Below are positions 25,935-33,670 of a stretch of 64,000 nt of DNA, piece by piece. Both the position numbers and the translations under genes were made by a program. Position 1 is the first letter of the stretch, and every line of letters begins with the position of its first letter. The DNA is from Bradyrhizobium ontarionense (GTDB lineage: Bacteria > Pseudomonadota > Alphaproteobacteria > Rhizobiales > Xanthobacteraceae). Where the stretch lies: assembly GCF_021088345.1 (NCBI RefSeq), contig NZ_CP088156.1:5766001-5830000 (forward strand). Reading direction: 5' to 3'. Under the pieces are notes generated by a model. That model did not search any database. It was given only the letters and a program-made list of their open reading frames with translations, and had not been told where the DNA came from.

Positions 25935-26387
25935 AATCTTTTTTCAACGATCGTTGAACAGTTAGAGATGGCGATGGCGGAGATCGCCATCGATCGACCG
26001 ATCAATATTCGTTTGGCACTGATCCTGATCGATAACGCCACAGAGCTACTCATTCACTGTCGTGCGACCAATATGCTGCTCGTGGTGCTGGAAAAGACAA
26101 GCCTCCACTTAGTCCCAAGATGCGTCGTGAGGCGGTAAGCGATCACTTCGAGCCGAAGCTGGCCGTAATGAGACAAGTGGGTGCAATCACCGAGAAGACA
26201 GTTTATCACGATAGCACATGCTTATCGTAGTGAGCTGTATCACGTCGGGCTGCGTCACGAGGCAATTCTCAGGCCTATCGCTCAACACTACTTTCAACTC
26301 GCTTGCGCGTTCCTTTCAAGCATCGAAGCGCTTTCTGACTTTGACGGCTGGGTGCAACAGCAGATCGACCGGGCGTGGGGCAAGTGA
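25935..26387 (+). pseudogene. frameshifted remnant of a hypothetical gene
   Basis: Coherent peptides continue from frame to frame: VEQLEMAMAEIAIDRPINIRLALILIDNATELLIH (around 25953-26060), then KMRREAVSDHFEPKLAVMRQVGAITEKTVYH (around 26117-26210), then SELYHVGLRHEAILRPIAQHYFQLACAFLSSIEALSDFDGWVQQQ to the stop at 26387. At least two frameshifts separate them. Together they look like one helical protein of about 150 residues. Family unknown to me. Confidence 0.6.
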
Positions 26388-26525
26388 GCTGTCGGATCAG
26401 TCCCATGCCAGGCGTTGGAAGCGTCACCCCGGTCCGGGTTCGGCGCTCATTCCACTGGCGTGCAGCGGTAGGCTCGGGTGTCTCGGGTCGTTCAGCGCGG
26501 CTTCTGAAAACTAGGCAGGAGCACA

Positions 26526-26644
26526 AAATGATGCGTTTACGGATCATTTTCACTATAAAAGATCTGTAAACGATTCTTCTTGACCTGTTGAAATGATCTG
26601 TTTAGGTATCATTTGTTCCGAAATGATCCGAGAACGTATCATGT
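26526..26644. promoter_or_regulatory. four operator palindromes upstream of hipB
   Basis: Copies of AAATGAT-N10-ATCATTT occur at 26526-26549, 26591-26614 and 26621-26644 (last one ending ATCATGT), with a weaker copy near 26557-26580. Centres are about 30-34 bases apart, three helical turns, so bound dimers face the same side. The last copy overlaps the hipB start codon at 26641. This mirrors the multi-operator autoregulation of hipBA in E. coli, with a different sequence. Confidence 0.8.
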
Positions 26645-26955
26645 CCCATGATCCAGATTCACTGCTCAAGGAACTCGGCTTGCGCTTTCGAAAAGCACGA
26701 ATGGCTGCTGGCTTGTCCCAAGAGCAAATCGCCCTTCGGGCGAACATCAGCAGACCCCGCTACCGCGACATTGAAACGGGTGCCGCCGCCGCCCGTGCAA
26801 CGACACTCGTCAACGTCGCCCGGGCCCTTGGCATGGAAATGATGTTGATCCCGCAGGCGCTGGTGCCCGCCATTCAGTCGATGCTGCAGCCCGCGGCCGA
26901 CGATGATGATCGTCCTGCGTTCACGTCAGACGTCGAAGAGGAAGAACGGTCATGA
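26641..26955 (+). CDS. hipB: HipB-type XRE antitoxin
   Basis: A 104-residue protein from ATG 26641; the frame extends to 26593 but that start lies inside operators. It contains a Cro/C1 helix-turn-helix (LGLRFRKARMAAGLSQEQIALRANISRPRYRDIETG) and an acidic C-terminal tail (DDDDRPAFTSDVEEEE). It should bind the four palindromes and neutralise HipA. The hipA start overlaps its stop (ATGA). Confidence 0.88.
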   Translation: MSHDPDSLLKELGLRFRKARMAAGLSQEQIALRANISRPRYRDIETGAAAARATTLVNVARALGMEMMLIPQALVPAIQSMLQPAADDDDRPAFTSDVEEEERS

Positions 26956-28196
26956 ATCAGGCTGTCCTCGCGGCTGCACGTATCCAATCGCTCGATATCT
27001 CATTGAGCAATCTTCCCGTCGGCACCCTCGTCCGGACGCCGGGCGACTACAACGCGTTCAACCTCTTGCCCGCTTATCGAGGCATGAACAATCCGCCGAT
27101 CTTCAGCCTGTCACTTCGCTCGGCGGACGGCGGCCTCCGGCGGGATCCCAAACCTATACGCGGGGCGCTGCCTCCGTTCTTCGCGAACCTGCTGCCCGAA
27201 GAGAAACTCCGTGAGGCTATGGAAAAGCACCACGCGGCGTCAGTCAGACCGGGAAACGACTTCGATCTCCTGGCTGCGCTCGGAACCAACCTGCCCGGAG
27301 CGGTACGCGCCCTGCCAAGTGACGGTATCCCCGTTCCAGTCGGCCCGGAGGCCGACGGCAAGAAGAAAGCACGCTTTTCGCTCGCCGGTGTTCAGATGAA
27401 GCTTTCCGTGATGAAGAACACCGGAAAAGAGGGGGGGATCACGCTCGCCGTCGACGACGAGCAAGGGCAATACATCGCGAAATTTCCTTCCCTCACGCAC
27501 ATTGGACTCTCGGAAAACGAATTCGCGATCCTGGCCTTGGCGGAAGCGTTGGGAATGGAAGTGCCGGCCCGCGAACTCGTCGAGAAGACCGAGTTCGCCG
27601 GCATTCCGGAAGAGTTCAACACCATGTCCACGGGCAAGGTGCTGCTTGTCCGCCGCTTCGACCGCGGCACTGATGGCGCGCGCGTGCATATGGAGGACTT
27701 CGCGCAGGTCTTCGGCCGCTATCCGTCCGAGAAATATACTGGCGCAGCGTATCACAATATCGCTGCAGCGCTCACCAGCGGCGTTTCCTTCGATTCCGCA
27801 ATCGAGTTTGTGCGGCGTCTCGCATTCACCGCCATCACTGGAAACGGCGATATGCATCTCAAGAATTGGTCGCTGCTCTATCCTGGAGATGGCCGGACGC
27901 CAACGCTGTCGCCTGTCTACGATGTGCTTTCAACAATTCCCTACCTTCCGAAGGACGGGCTGGCCCTTAGCCTCGCCGGCGAAAAGTCGTTCAAGGCGCT
28001 GACTCCAGAACGCTGGCGCAATTTCGCCAACCGCGGCCGTCTTCCGGAAGGGGCTGTGGTGACGGCTGTAGCCGAAACCGCGGCGGCTGTGCGGGACAAG
28101 TGGTCAGTTCTTCCAGAGCGCGACGTCGTGCCTGCGCAGGTCCTCGCGCGGATCGATGCACATATAGAAGAAATGGCACTTATCCTTGATCCCTAA
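26952..28196 (+). CDS. hipA: HipA-family serine/threonine kinase toxin
   Basis: A 414-residue kinase. The HipA N-terminal domain (VGTLVRTPGDYNAFNLLPAYR; PPFFANLLPEEKLRE) precedes the kinase core with the nucleotide loop SLAGVQMKLSV and the catalytic/metal motif TGNGDMHLKNWSLLY (Asp and Asn present), then SPVYDVLST. E. coli HipA phosphorylates glutamyl-tRNA synthetase; the target of this one is not known. All key residues look intact, so the module is probably active and may stabilise the element. Confidence 0.92.
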   Translation: MNQAVLAAARIQSLDISLSNLPVGTLVRTPGDYNAFNLLPAYRGMNNPPIFSLSLRSADGGLRRDPKPIRGALPPFFANLLPEEKLREAMEKHHAASVRPGNDFDLLAALGTNLPGAVRALPSDGIPVPVGPEADGKKKARFSLAGVQMKLSVMKNTGKEGGITLAVDDEQGQYIAKFPSLTHIGLSENEFAILALAEALGMEVPARELVEKTEFAGIPEEFNTMSTGKVLLVRRFDRGTDGARVHMEDFAQVFGRYPSEKYTGAAYHNIAAALTSGVSFDSAIEFVRRLAFTAITGNGDMHLKNWSLLYPGDGRTPTLSPVYDVLSTIPYLPKDGLALSLAGEKSFKALTPERWRNFANRGRLPEGAVVTAVAETAAAVRDKWSVLPERDVVPAQVLARIDAHIEEMALILDP

Positions 28197-28370
28197 GGTT
28201 CGCTGATCGCGAAATGTGCATCACCCGATCCCGCCATCGTTTGACGAATGCGCTCCCTCACGGATTTCCTAGCCAGCCTTCCGGGCTGAGCTGGTCCCGG
28301 AAATCTGGACAGTACGATAAGTGGAGTTTCTGCCTGACAACGGCGATAGTCGCCGCGACCAGGAGAGATC

Positions 28371-28664
28371 ATGAAGAGACGACCCCGCCGGAACCACTCG
28401 CCGGCCTTCAAGGCGAAGGTGGCTCTGGCAGCCATCAAGGGCGATCGGACGATCGTCCAGTTGGCCGAGCATTTTGACGTTCACCCAAATCAAATCACAG
28501 CGTGGAAATCGCAGCTTGAGGGCCGCGCCTCCGAGGTTTTCGGGTCGGGAGGCGGAGCGTCGGCCATCCCCGCGATCGATGTGAAGTCGCTCCATGCCAA
28601 GATCGGGGAGCTGACGCTGGAGAACGATTTTTTAGAAGGCGCGCTCACAAGGCGGGATTGCTGA
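28371..28664 (+). CDS. IS3-family OrfA
   Basis: A 97-residue protein after AGGAGAGATC, with the helix-turn-helix HSPAFKAKVALAAIKGDRTIVQLAEHFDVHPNQITAWK and a leucine-zipper-like end (SLHAKIGELTLENDFLEGAL). The end TRRDC in place of the usual TKAGLL suggests a base lost near 28645. In active elements OrfA is fused to OrfB by frameshifting. Confidence 0.85.
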   Translation: MKRRPRRNHSPAFKAKVALAAIKGDRTIVQLAEHFDVHPNQITAWKSQLEGRASEVFGSGGGASAIPAIDVKSLHAKIGELTLENDFLEGALTRRDC

Positions 28665-28673
28665 GCGCAAGCG

Positions 28674-29481
28674 ATGATCGACCGTTATCACGAACTGTCG
28701 ATCACCAAGCAGGCAAAGCTTCTGAAGATCAGCCGGGGCAGCGTTTATTATCTACCGCGCCCGGTCTCTTCAACTGACCTCGAGGTCATGCAGCGAATTG
28801 ATCGGATGCATCTGGAGTACCCCTTCGCCGGTTCGCGTATGCTGCGAGGCCTGCTGGCTTTGCGGGGGTGCAAGGTCGGCCGCCGTCATGTCAAGACGCT
28901 GATGCGGCGGATGGGGATAGAGGCGCTCTATCGCCGTCCGCGCACCACGAAGCCCGAGCCCGGCCATAAGATCTATCCGTATCTGCTGCGCGATATGGAG
29001 ATCTCGCGACCGAACCAGGTTTGGGCCATGGACATCACGCATGTCCCGATGGCCCACGGCTTCGTCTACCTCGCCGCGGTGCTGGACTGGGCGACCCGTC
29101 GTGCTCTGTCCTGCGGCTGTCGATCACGATGGAGGCAGCCCTCTGCGTCGAGACATTGGAGGATGCTCTCGCGCGTCACGGAAAACCGGAGATCTTCAAC
29201 ATCGACCAGGGCTCGCAGTTCACCGGCGCAACCTTCACCGGCGTGCTGGCCGACAACGGCATCGCCATCGGCATGGACGGCAAAGGGGCCTTGCGGGACA
29301 ACGTGTTCGTCGGCAGGCTGTGGAAGAGCGTCAAATACGAGGAGGTCTACCTGCAAGCCTACGAGACCGTCGGCGAGGCGCGAAGATTGATTGGCCGGTA
29401 TCCCGACTTCTACAACGGCCACCGTCCGCATTCGAGCCTTGACGACCGCCGCCCACGATCAAGCCTACTTCGATCTTTCCG
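28674..29481 (+). pseudogene. IS3-family OrfB transposase, frameshifted
   Basis: The integrase reads from KQAKLLKISRGSVYYLPRP through NQVWAMDITHVPMAHGFVYLAAVLDWATRR, then shifts frame near 29114 (one G missing) to LSITMEAALCVETLEDALARHGKPEIFNIDQGSQFTG, and shifts again near 29445 to DQAYFDL. In addition, the third catalytic residue is lost: 35 residues after the second Asp, where FVERLW is expected, it reads FVGRLW. The enzyme is dead on several counts. Confidence 0.88.
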
Positions 29482-29560
29482 CTCCGCGCGGCAGCCTAAC
29501 CTCGGCAGGGGCTCCACTTATCGACGCGGAAAATCTGTTCAGGCATCCGGGACCACCTCA

Positions 29561-29723
29561 CGCCGAGCCTCTCGCGCTGTTTGTCCGCTTCTGGCTGACT
29601 GTGACGCCGCCGCTGCCGAACGAGGCGCAGTCCGCAGCGCAGATCAAGGGACGCGAACGGTTCGAAGGCTCCGTGGAGGCGCTCGGGCGGCGCCTGCAAA
29701 AGGCACAGAGCTCTTTGGGGTAG
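29561..29723 (+). pseudogene. 3' fragment of an unknown gene cut by the IS3 element
   Basis: Immediately right of the IS end the frame encodes AEPLALFVRFWLTVTPPLPNEAQSAAQIKGRERFEGSVEALGRRLQKAQSSLG, a well-composed C-terminus lacking any start. It precedes the CopG gene on the same strand, where an upstream transfer gene would be expected. The family is not recognised. Confidence 0.45.
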
Positions 29724-29908
29724 ATTCCGGAGGATCCTTGCGAAGGAGACACCGGAGGAGCCAGGCCATTGAGAGACGGTTTCGGACAGCGCCGAAACAG
29801 GAGTCTACGCTAGAGCTTCTTTTCCCGCGCCTTAATGCGAGCGCTCGATCGCCTCAGGTGCCATTCAGGAAACAGCGGACTATCGACGGACCAAATGGGG
29901 TCCGAACG

Positions 29909-30436
29909 ATGAAGAAAAAGATCACTCTGCAGCTCTCCGACGACATTCTTGAACGCCTCAAGGGCGCCGCTGGCGAGCGATGCGTGAACCGCGCGATCCT
30001 CGTCGAGAAGGCGCTGGACCGCTTCCTCGCCGAACCGATGAATGTCGGAGCGCCGCCGCAGGACCGTCTTGCCGGCTTCGAACAGCAGCTTGAGGGAATT
30101 CAGCGCGATCTGAGAGCGCTCAATGACACGGTCGCCCTTCACGCCCGCTATCATCTGGCGTTGACGACACTGGTGCGCGACGGAGGTGCTCCGGCTTCGG
30201 CGGATCGTGTTGGGGAGGCACCTCATGCCCGGCACGCTGAAGGGGAGGCTCGGGAGCATGTAAAGGTTGTGCGTTCTTCGGAGCAGGACGACGAGGACTT
30301 GCCGTTCGGAGCTCCGACCCGTCGCGCAAGCCACGCTCGGACGGCCGCTCCGGTCGCCGAGGTGTCGTGGGGCATGCCTGCCGCCGGGGAGGGCGGCGAG
30401 GATCCCTTTCGCGTTGCGCAGGAATCAATGCGCTGA
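29909..30436 (+). CDS. CopG-like ribbon-helix-helix regulator of the trb operon
   Basis: A 175-residue protein from ATG 29909. The N-terminal MKKKITLQLSDDILERLKGAAGERCVNRAILVEKALDRFL is a ribbon-helix-helix fold; a helix (RLAGFEQQLEGIQRDLRALNDTVALHARYHLAL) and a disordered charged tail follow. This gene normally lies between traG and trbB in such elements and is thought to regulate transfer genes. Here traG is absent and an MFS gene separates it from trbB. Confidence 0.85.
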   Translation: MKKKITLQLSDDILERLKGAAGERCVNRAILVEKALDRFLAEPMNVGAPPQDRLAGFEQQLEGIQRDLRALNDTVALHARYHLALTTLVRDGGAPASADRVGEAPHARHAEGEAREHVKVVRSSEQDDEDLPFGAPTRRASHARTAAPVAEVSWGMPAAGEGGEDPFRVAQESMR

Positions 30437-30479
30437 GGACCAGCACGGAAGAGAGCCCCGGGAGTTTGAACCGGACTAC

Positions 30480-31844
30480 ATGTTCGGCAGGAGGGTCGTT
30501 GACGCCAAGGTCGGTGGTGCCGCAATTCCCGGCTGGGCTGTTGTGGCTCTGGTGTTCATGCCATTCGCAGCCGGCTATTTCCTGTCGTACCTGTTCCGGA
30601 CGATCAATGGCGTGGTCTCCGACCGCCTCGCCTCTGAGCTTGGGCTGAACGCGGCCGACCTCGGTTTGGTCACTGCGGTCTACTTCCTTGTGCTTGCAGC
30701 TGCCCAGATTCCTGTCGGGGTCATGCTTGATCGCTACGGGCCGCGACGGGTTCAGAGCACTTTGCTTCTGGTAGCTGCAGTGGGCGCAGCCGCGTTCGCG
30801 CGGTCGACCGGACCGCTCTCTCTGCTCATGTCGCGCGCCGTCATCGGGTTGGGTGTGGCTGCGGCTCTTACGGCAGGCCTGAAGGCGATCGTTCTCTGGT
30901 TCCCGCGCGAACGTGTGGCGCTCGTGAACGGGTACATGGTCATGCTCGGCGCGCTCGGCGCCGTCGCCGCCACGCTGCCCGCGGAAGCCGTTTTGGCTCG
31001 GACCGGATGGCGGGATCTGTTCGATATCCTGGCGGTGACCACAGCGGGCACGGCAATCCTGATTTTCTTTCTCGTCCCGGAGCGCGGCGCCGAAGGTCCC
31101 TCTGCCACCGCTGCAGGTGGTCTGCGCGATATTCTGACCGATAAACGGTTCTGGAAGATCGCGCCGCTGTCGGGGGCCTGCATCGGATCTGCGTGGTCGA
31201 TGCAGGGTCTCTGGGCGCCTGCCTGGCTGAAGGACGTGGAGGGCATGACACGGACGGACGTGGTGACGGCGCTCTGTGCGACCGCCATCGCGCTCAGTCT
31301 CGGTGCCTGGCTGCTTGGTATGGTCGCGAGTTGGACGCGCCGGCAGGGCATCAGGCCGGAGACATTGCTGGCGTTCGTGGCGGTCCTCTTCATCCTGGCT
31401 CAATTGGCCTTGGTCTTGCGGCTACCGCTTCCTTCAATTGGTCCGTGGCTGATGATCGCGATCGTTGGTTCGGCGACCGTACTGAGCTTTGCGATCATCT
31501 CGGATTACTTTCCGAAGGAGCTGGCCGGGCGTGCCAACGGCGTTTTGAACGTCGTGCATTTTGGGTGGGGGTTCCTCGCTCAATTCGGGACCGGCTTGTT
31601 GGTGGCACAGTGGTCTCAGCAAAGTGGCCACTACCCCGTCGTCGCCTATCAGGTCGCGTTCGGTGTGAATGTTGCTCTACAGGCAGCGGCACTCCTTTGG
31701 TTCACGATTCCGTCCAGAATTAGGGAGCTGGAGTCGTCAGTTGATCCACAAAGCTTTGTATTTGACGAGGATCTGGGCGAATCAGCATCGGCTTTCGAAT
31801 TACCTGTTCTGATCGAGGATCCGGCAACTCATGGCAGGTGGTGA
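30480..31844 (+). CDS. MFS transporter, insertion in the conjugation operon
   Basis: A 454-residue, about 12-helix permease. ATG 30480 is chosen because it begins the conserved part (GWAVVALVFMPFAAGYFLSYLFRTINGVV); the longer upstream frame overlaps copG. The loop GVMLDRYGPRRVQ matches the MFS signature between helices 2 and 3, and FPRERVALVNGY and FPKELAGRANGVLN are typical. The substrate cannot be read. It separates copG from trbB, which are normally adjacent, so it is probably an acquired cargo gene. Confidence 0.85.
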   Translation: MFGRRVVDAKVGGAAIPGWAVVALVFMPFAAGYFLSYLFRTINGVVSDRLASELGLNAADLGLVTAVYFLVLAAAQIPVGVMLDRYGPRRVQSTLLLVAAVGAAAFARSTGPLSLLMSRAVIGLGVAAALTAGLKAIVLWFPRERVALVNGYMVMLGALGAVAATLPAEAVLARTGWRDLFDILAVTTAGTAILIFFLVPERGAEGPSATAAGGLRDILTDKRFWKIAPLSGACIGSAWSMQGLWAPAWLKDVEGMTRTDVVTALCATAIALSLGAWLLGMVASWTRRQGIRPETLLAFVAVLFILAQLALVLRLPLPSIGPWLMIAIVGSATVLSFAIISDYFPKELAGRANGVLNVVHFGWGFLAQFGTGLLVAQWSQQSGHYPVVAYQVAFGVNVALQAAALLWFTIPSRIRELESSVDPQSFVFDEDLGESASAFELPVLIEDPATHGRW

Positions 31845-32113
31845 AGACCACCGGTTGGAATTCGTCGTCAGCACCTCTGAAGGCTAGATCGCATCAAACT
31901 CCGATTGCACAAGCGTCCTGTTCTCCATGGGGACGGAATGCGGCGGCGGCAAGCACGGAGCAACGCGCGCGTCTGTTGGGCACTCGGTGGCCTGATCTAC
32001 GCTTTTCTTCGCCAGGATACGCAGATGGCAGACACGGCCTTGCTCGGTCGGAGGTCCTGCATTCTTTGATCGTCCCGTTCGCGCGGTGTCGCGTCACGGG
32101 TTGGAGATCAGGG

Positions 32114-33079
32114 GTGGCCAACATCGTTCAAACGCAGCTCGCTTCGCGTGGCGCCCGCATGCTGCGGACCGCCTTGGGCCCCGCGATCGAGCTTCTTCTC
32201 GACGACGTAGCCGTTGTCGAGGTGATGCTCAATCCGGATGGACGGCTTTGGATTGATCGCCTTACATCTGGTTTGGCCGATACGGGCGAGACTGTTTCTG
32301 CCGCCGACGGTGAGCGGATCATCCGTCTCGTGGCTCACCATGTCGGGCTCGAGGTCCATGCCGGATCGCCCCGTGTGTCGGCGGAATTGCCGGAGACAGG
32401 CGAGCGGTTCGAGGGGCTGCTTCCGCCTGTTGTCGCTGCACCGACCTTCGCCATTCGCAAGCCGGCCGTGGCGGTCTTTACCCTCGGCCATTACGTCGCT
32501 GATGGGATCATGAGCGTGGTTCAGGCGAGAGGATTGCGGAAAGCTGTCCTCGATCGCCGCAACATTCTCGTCGCCGGCGGTACGTCGACAGGCAAGACGA
32601 CGCTGACGAATGCGCTGTTGGACGTGGTCGCCGGCACCTCAGATCGCGTTGTGCTGATCGAGGATACCCGTGAGCTGCAGTGCCGCGCGCCCAATCTGGT
32701 TGCGCTTCGGACCAAGGACGGCGTGGCGTCGCTATCCGATCTGGTCCGCTCGTCATTGCGCCTGCGTCCTGATCGCATTCCGATCGGAGAGGTGCGCGGT
32801 CCTGAGGCACTCGACCTGCTGAAGGCCTGGGGCACCGGGCACCCCGGCGGCATCGGGACGATTCACGCAGGATCTGCGCTGGGCGCACTCCGGCGGATGG
32901 AGCAGCTCATCCAAGAGGCCGTGGTGACCGTGCCGCGCGCCCTGATCGCCGAGACCATCGACGTCATTGCTGTGCTCACAGGCCGTGGTCCGGAGCGGCG
33001 GCTGAGCGAGCTCGTGCGCGTCGAGGGGCTCTCTGAATCCGGAGACTACGTTCTCGCACCCTTGGGAGATCACTGGTGA
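32114..33079 (+). CDS. trbB: TrbB conjugation ATPase (VirB11-like)
   Basis: A 321-residue secretion ATPase. The GTG at 32114 (GGAG seven bases upstream) is chosen since family members begin [16 protein letters not shown]; the frame further upstream is junk left between the MFS gene and trbB. Walker A is GGTSTGKT (residues 155-162), followed by [12 protein letters not shown] and the His box region [14 protein letters not shown]. It energises assembly of the Trb channel. It overlaps trbC. Confidence 0.95.
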   Translation: MANIVQTQLASRGARMLRTALGPAIELLLDDVAVVEVMLNPDGRLWIDRLTSGLADTGETVSAADGERIIRLVAHHVGLEVHAGSPRVSAELPETGERFEGLLPPVVAAPTFAIRKPAVAVFTLGHYVADGIMSVVQARGLRKAVLDRRNILVAGGTSTGKTTLTNALLDVVAGTSDRVVLIEDTRELQCRAPNLVALRTKDGVASLSDLVRSSLRLRPDRIPIGEVRGPEALDLLKAWGTGHPGGIGTIHAGSALGALRRMEQLIQEAVVTVPRALIAETIDVIAVLTGRGPERRLSELVRVEGLSESGDYVLAPLGDHW

Positions 33080-33081
33080 CG

Positions 33082-33399
33082 ATGCAGATGAAATCTCTAT
33101 CGGCTGGCTTAGCTGCCGCGGCGGCGCTTGCGCTGCTGATCGACGCTCCCGCTCACGCGGCAGGATCGAACATGCCGTGGGAGCAGCCGCTCAATCAGAT
33201 CCTGCTCTCGGTCGAGGGGCCGGTCGCCAAGATCGTCGCCGTGATCATCATCATCACGACAGGTCTGTCGCTGGCGTTTGGCGAGACGTCGGGCGGCTTC
33301 CGGCGGCTGATCCAGATCGTGTTCGGGCTTTCGATCGCGTTCGCCGCGTCAAGCTTCTTCCTGTCGTTCTTCTCCTTTGGCGGCGGGGTGGTGATCTGA
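33082..33399 (+). CDS. trbC: TrbC pilin precursor
   Basis: About 105 residues; ATG 33082 is preferred, with GTG 33076 overlapping the trbB stop also possible. A signal peptide (SLSAGLAAAAALALLIDAPAHA) precedes a small protein with two membrane helices (VAKIVAVIIIITTGLSLAFG; LIQIVFGLSIAFAASSFFLSFF). It is the VirB2-like pilin, probably processed with the help of TraF (14220). Confidence 0.93.
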   Translation: MQMKSLSAGLAAAAALALLIDAPAHAAGSNMPWEQPLNQILLSVEGPVAKIVAVIIIITTGLSLAFGETSGGFRRLIQIVFGLSIAFAASSFFLSFFSFGGGVVI

Positions 33400-33662
33400 T
33401 GGATGAGGATGTCAAAGGCTTCGCAGCTCCCGTCCATCGCTCCCTGACCGAGCCGGTCCTGCTCGGTGGTGCGCCGCGCTCGGTGGCGATCGTCAACGGC
33501 ACGCTGTCGGCCGCGCTCGGCCTGGGGCTGCGTCTCTGGTTCATCGGCCTGCTGCTCTGGTTCGTCGGTCACATGATTGCCGTGTGGGCCACGAGGCGCG
33601 ATCCCTCCTTCGTCGAAGTCGTCCGCCGTCACCTGCGCATCCCCGGTCATCTCGGTCAGTGA
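33399..33662 (+). CDS. trbD: TrbD (VirB3-like) channel protein
   Basis: An 87-residue inner-membrane protein overlapping the trbC stop (TGATG). N-terminal FAAPVHRSLTEPVLLGGAPR is the VirB3 signature, followed by two hydrophobic stretches (NGTLSAALGLGLRLWFIGLLLWFVGHMIAVWA) and DPSFVEVVRRHLR. A fixed partner of TrbE. Confidence 0.93.
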   Translation: MDEDVKGFAAPVHRSLTEPVLLGGAPRSVAIVNGTLSAALGLGLRLWFIGLLLWFVGHMIAVWATRRDPSFVEVVRRHLRIPGHLGQ

Positions 33663-33670
33663 GGCCCGCC

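Larger units (their letters stand above)
28287..29560 (+). mobile_element. IS3-family insertion sequence, inactive
   Basis: Left end TGAGCTGGTCCCGGA (28287) and right end, ending in CACCTCA at 29560, are inverted repeats that stay similar for about 40 bases, including the inner CGATAAGTGGAG. No matching short target duplication is visible. It carries orfA and a frameshifted orfB. Confidence 0.85.
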
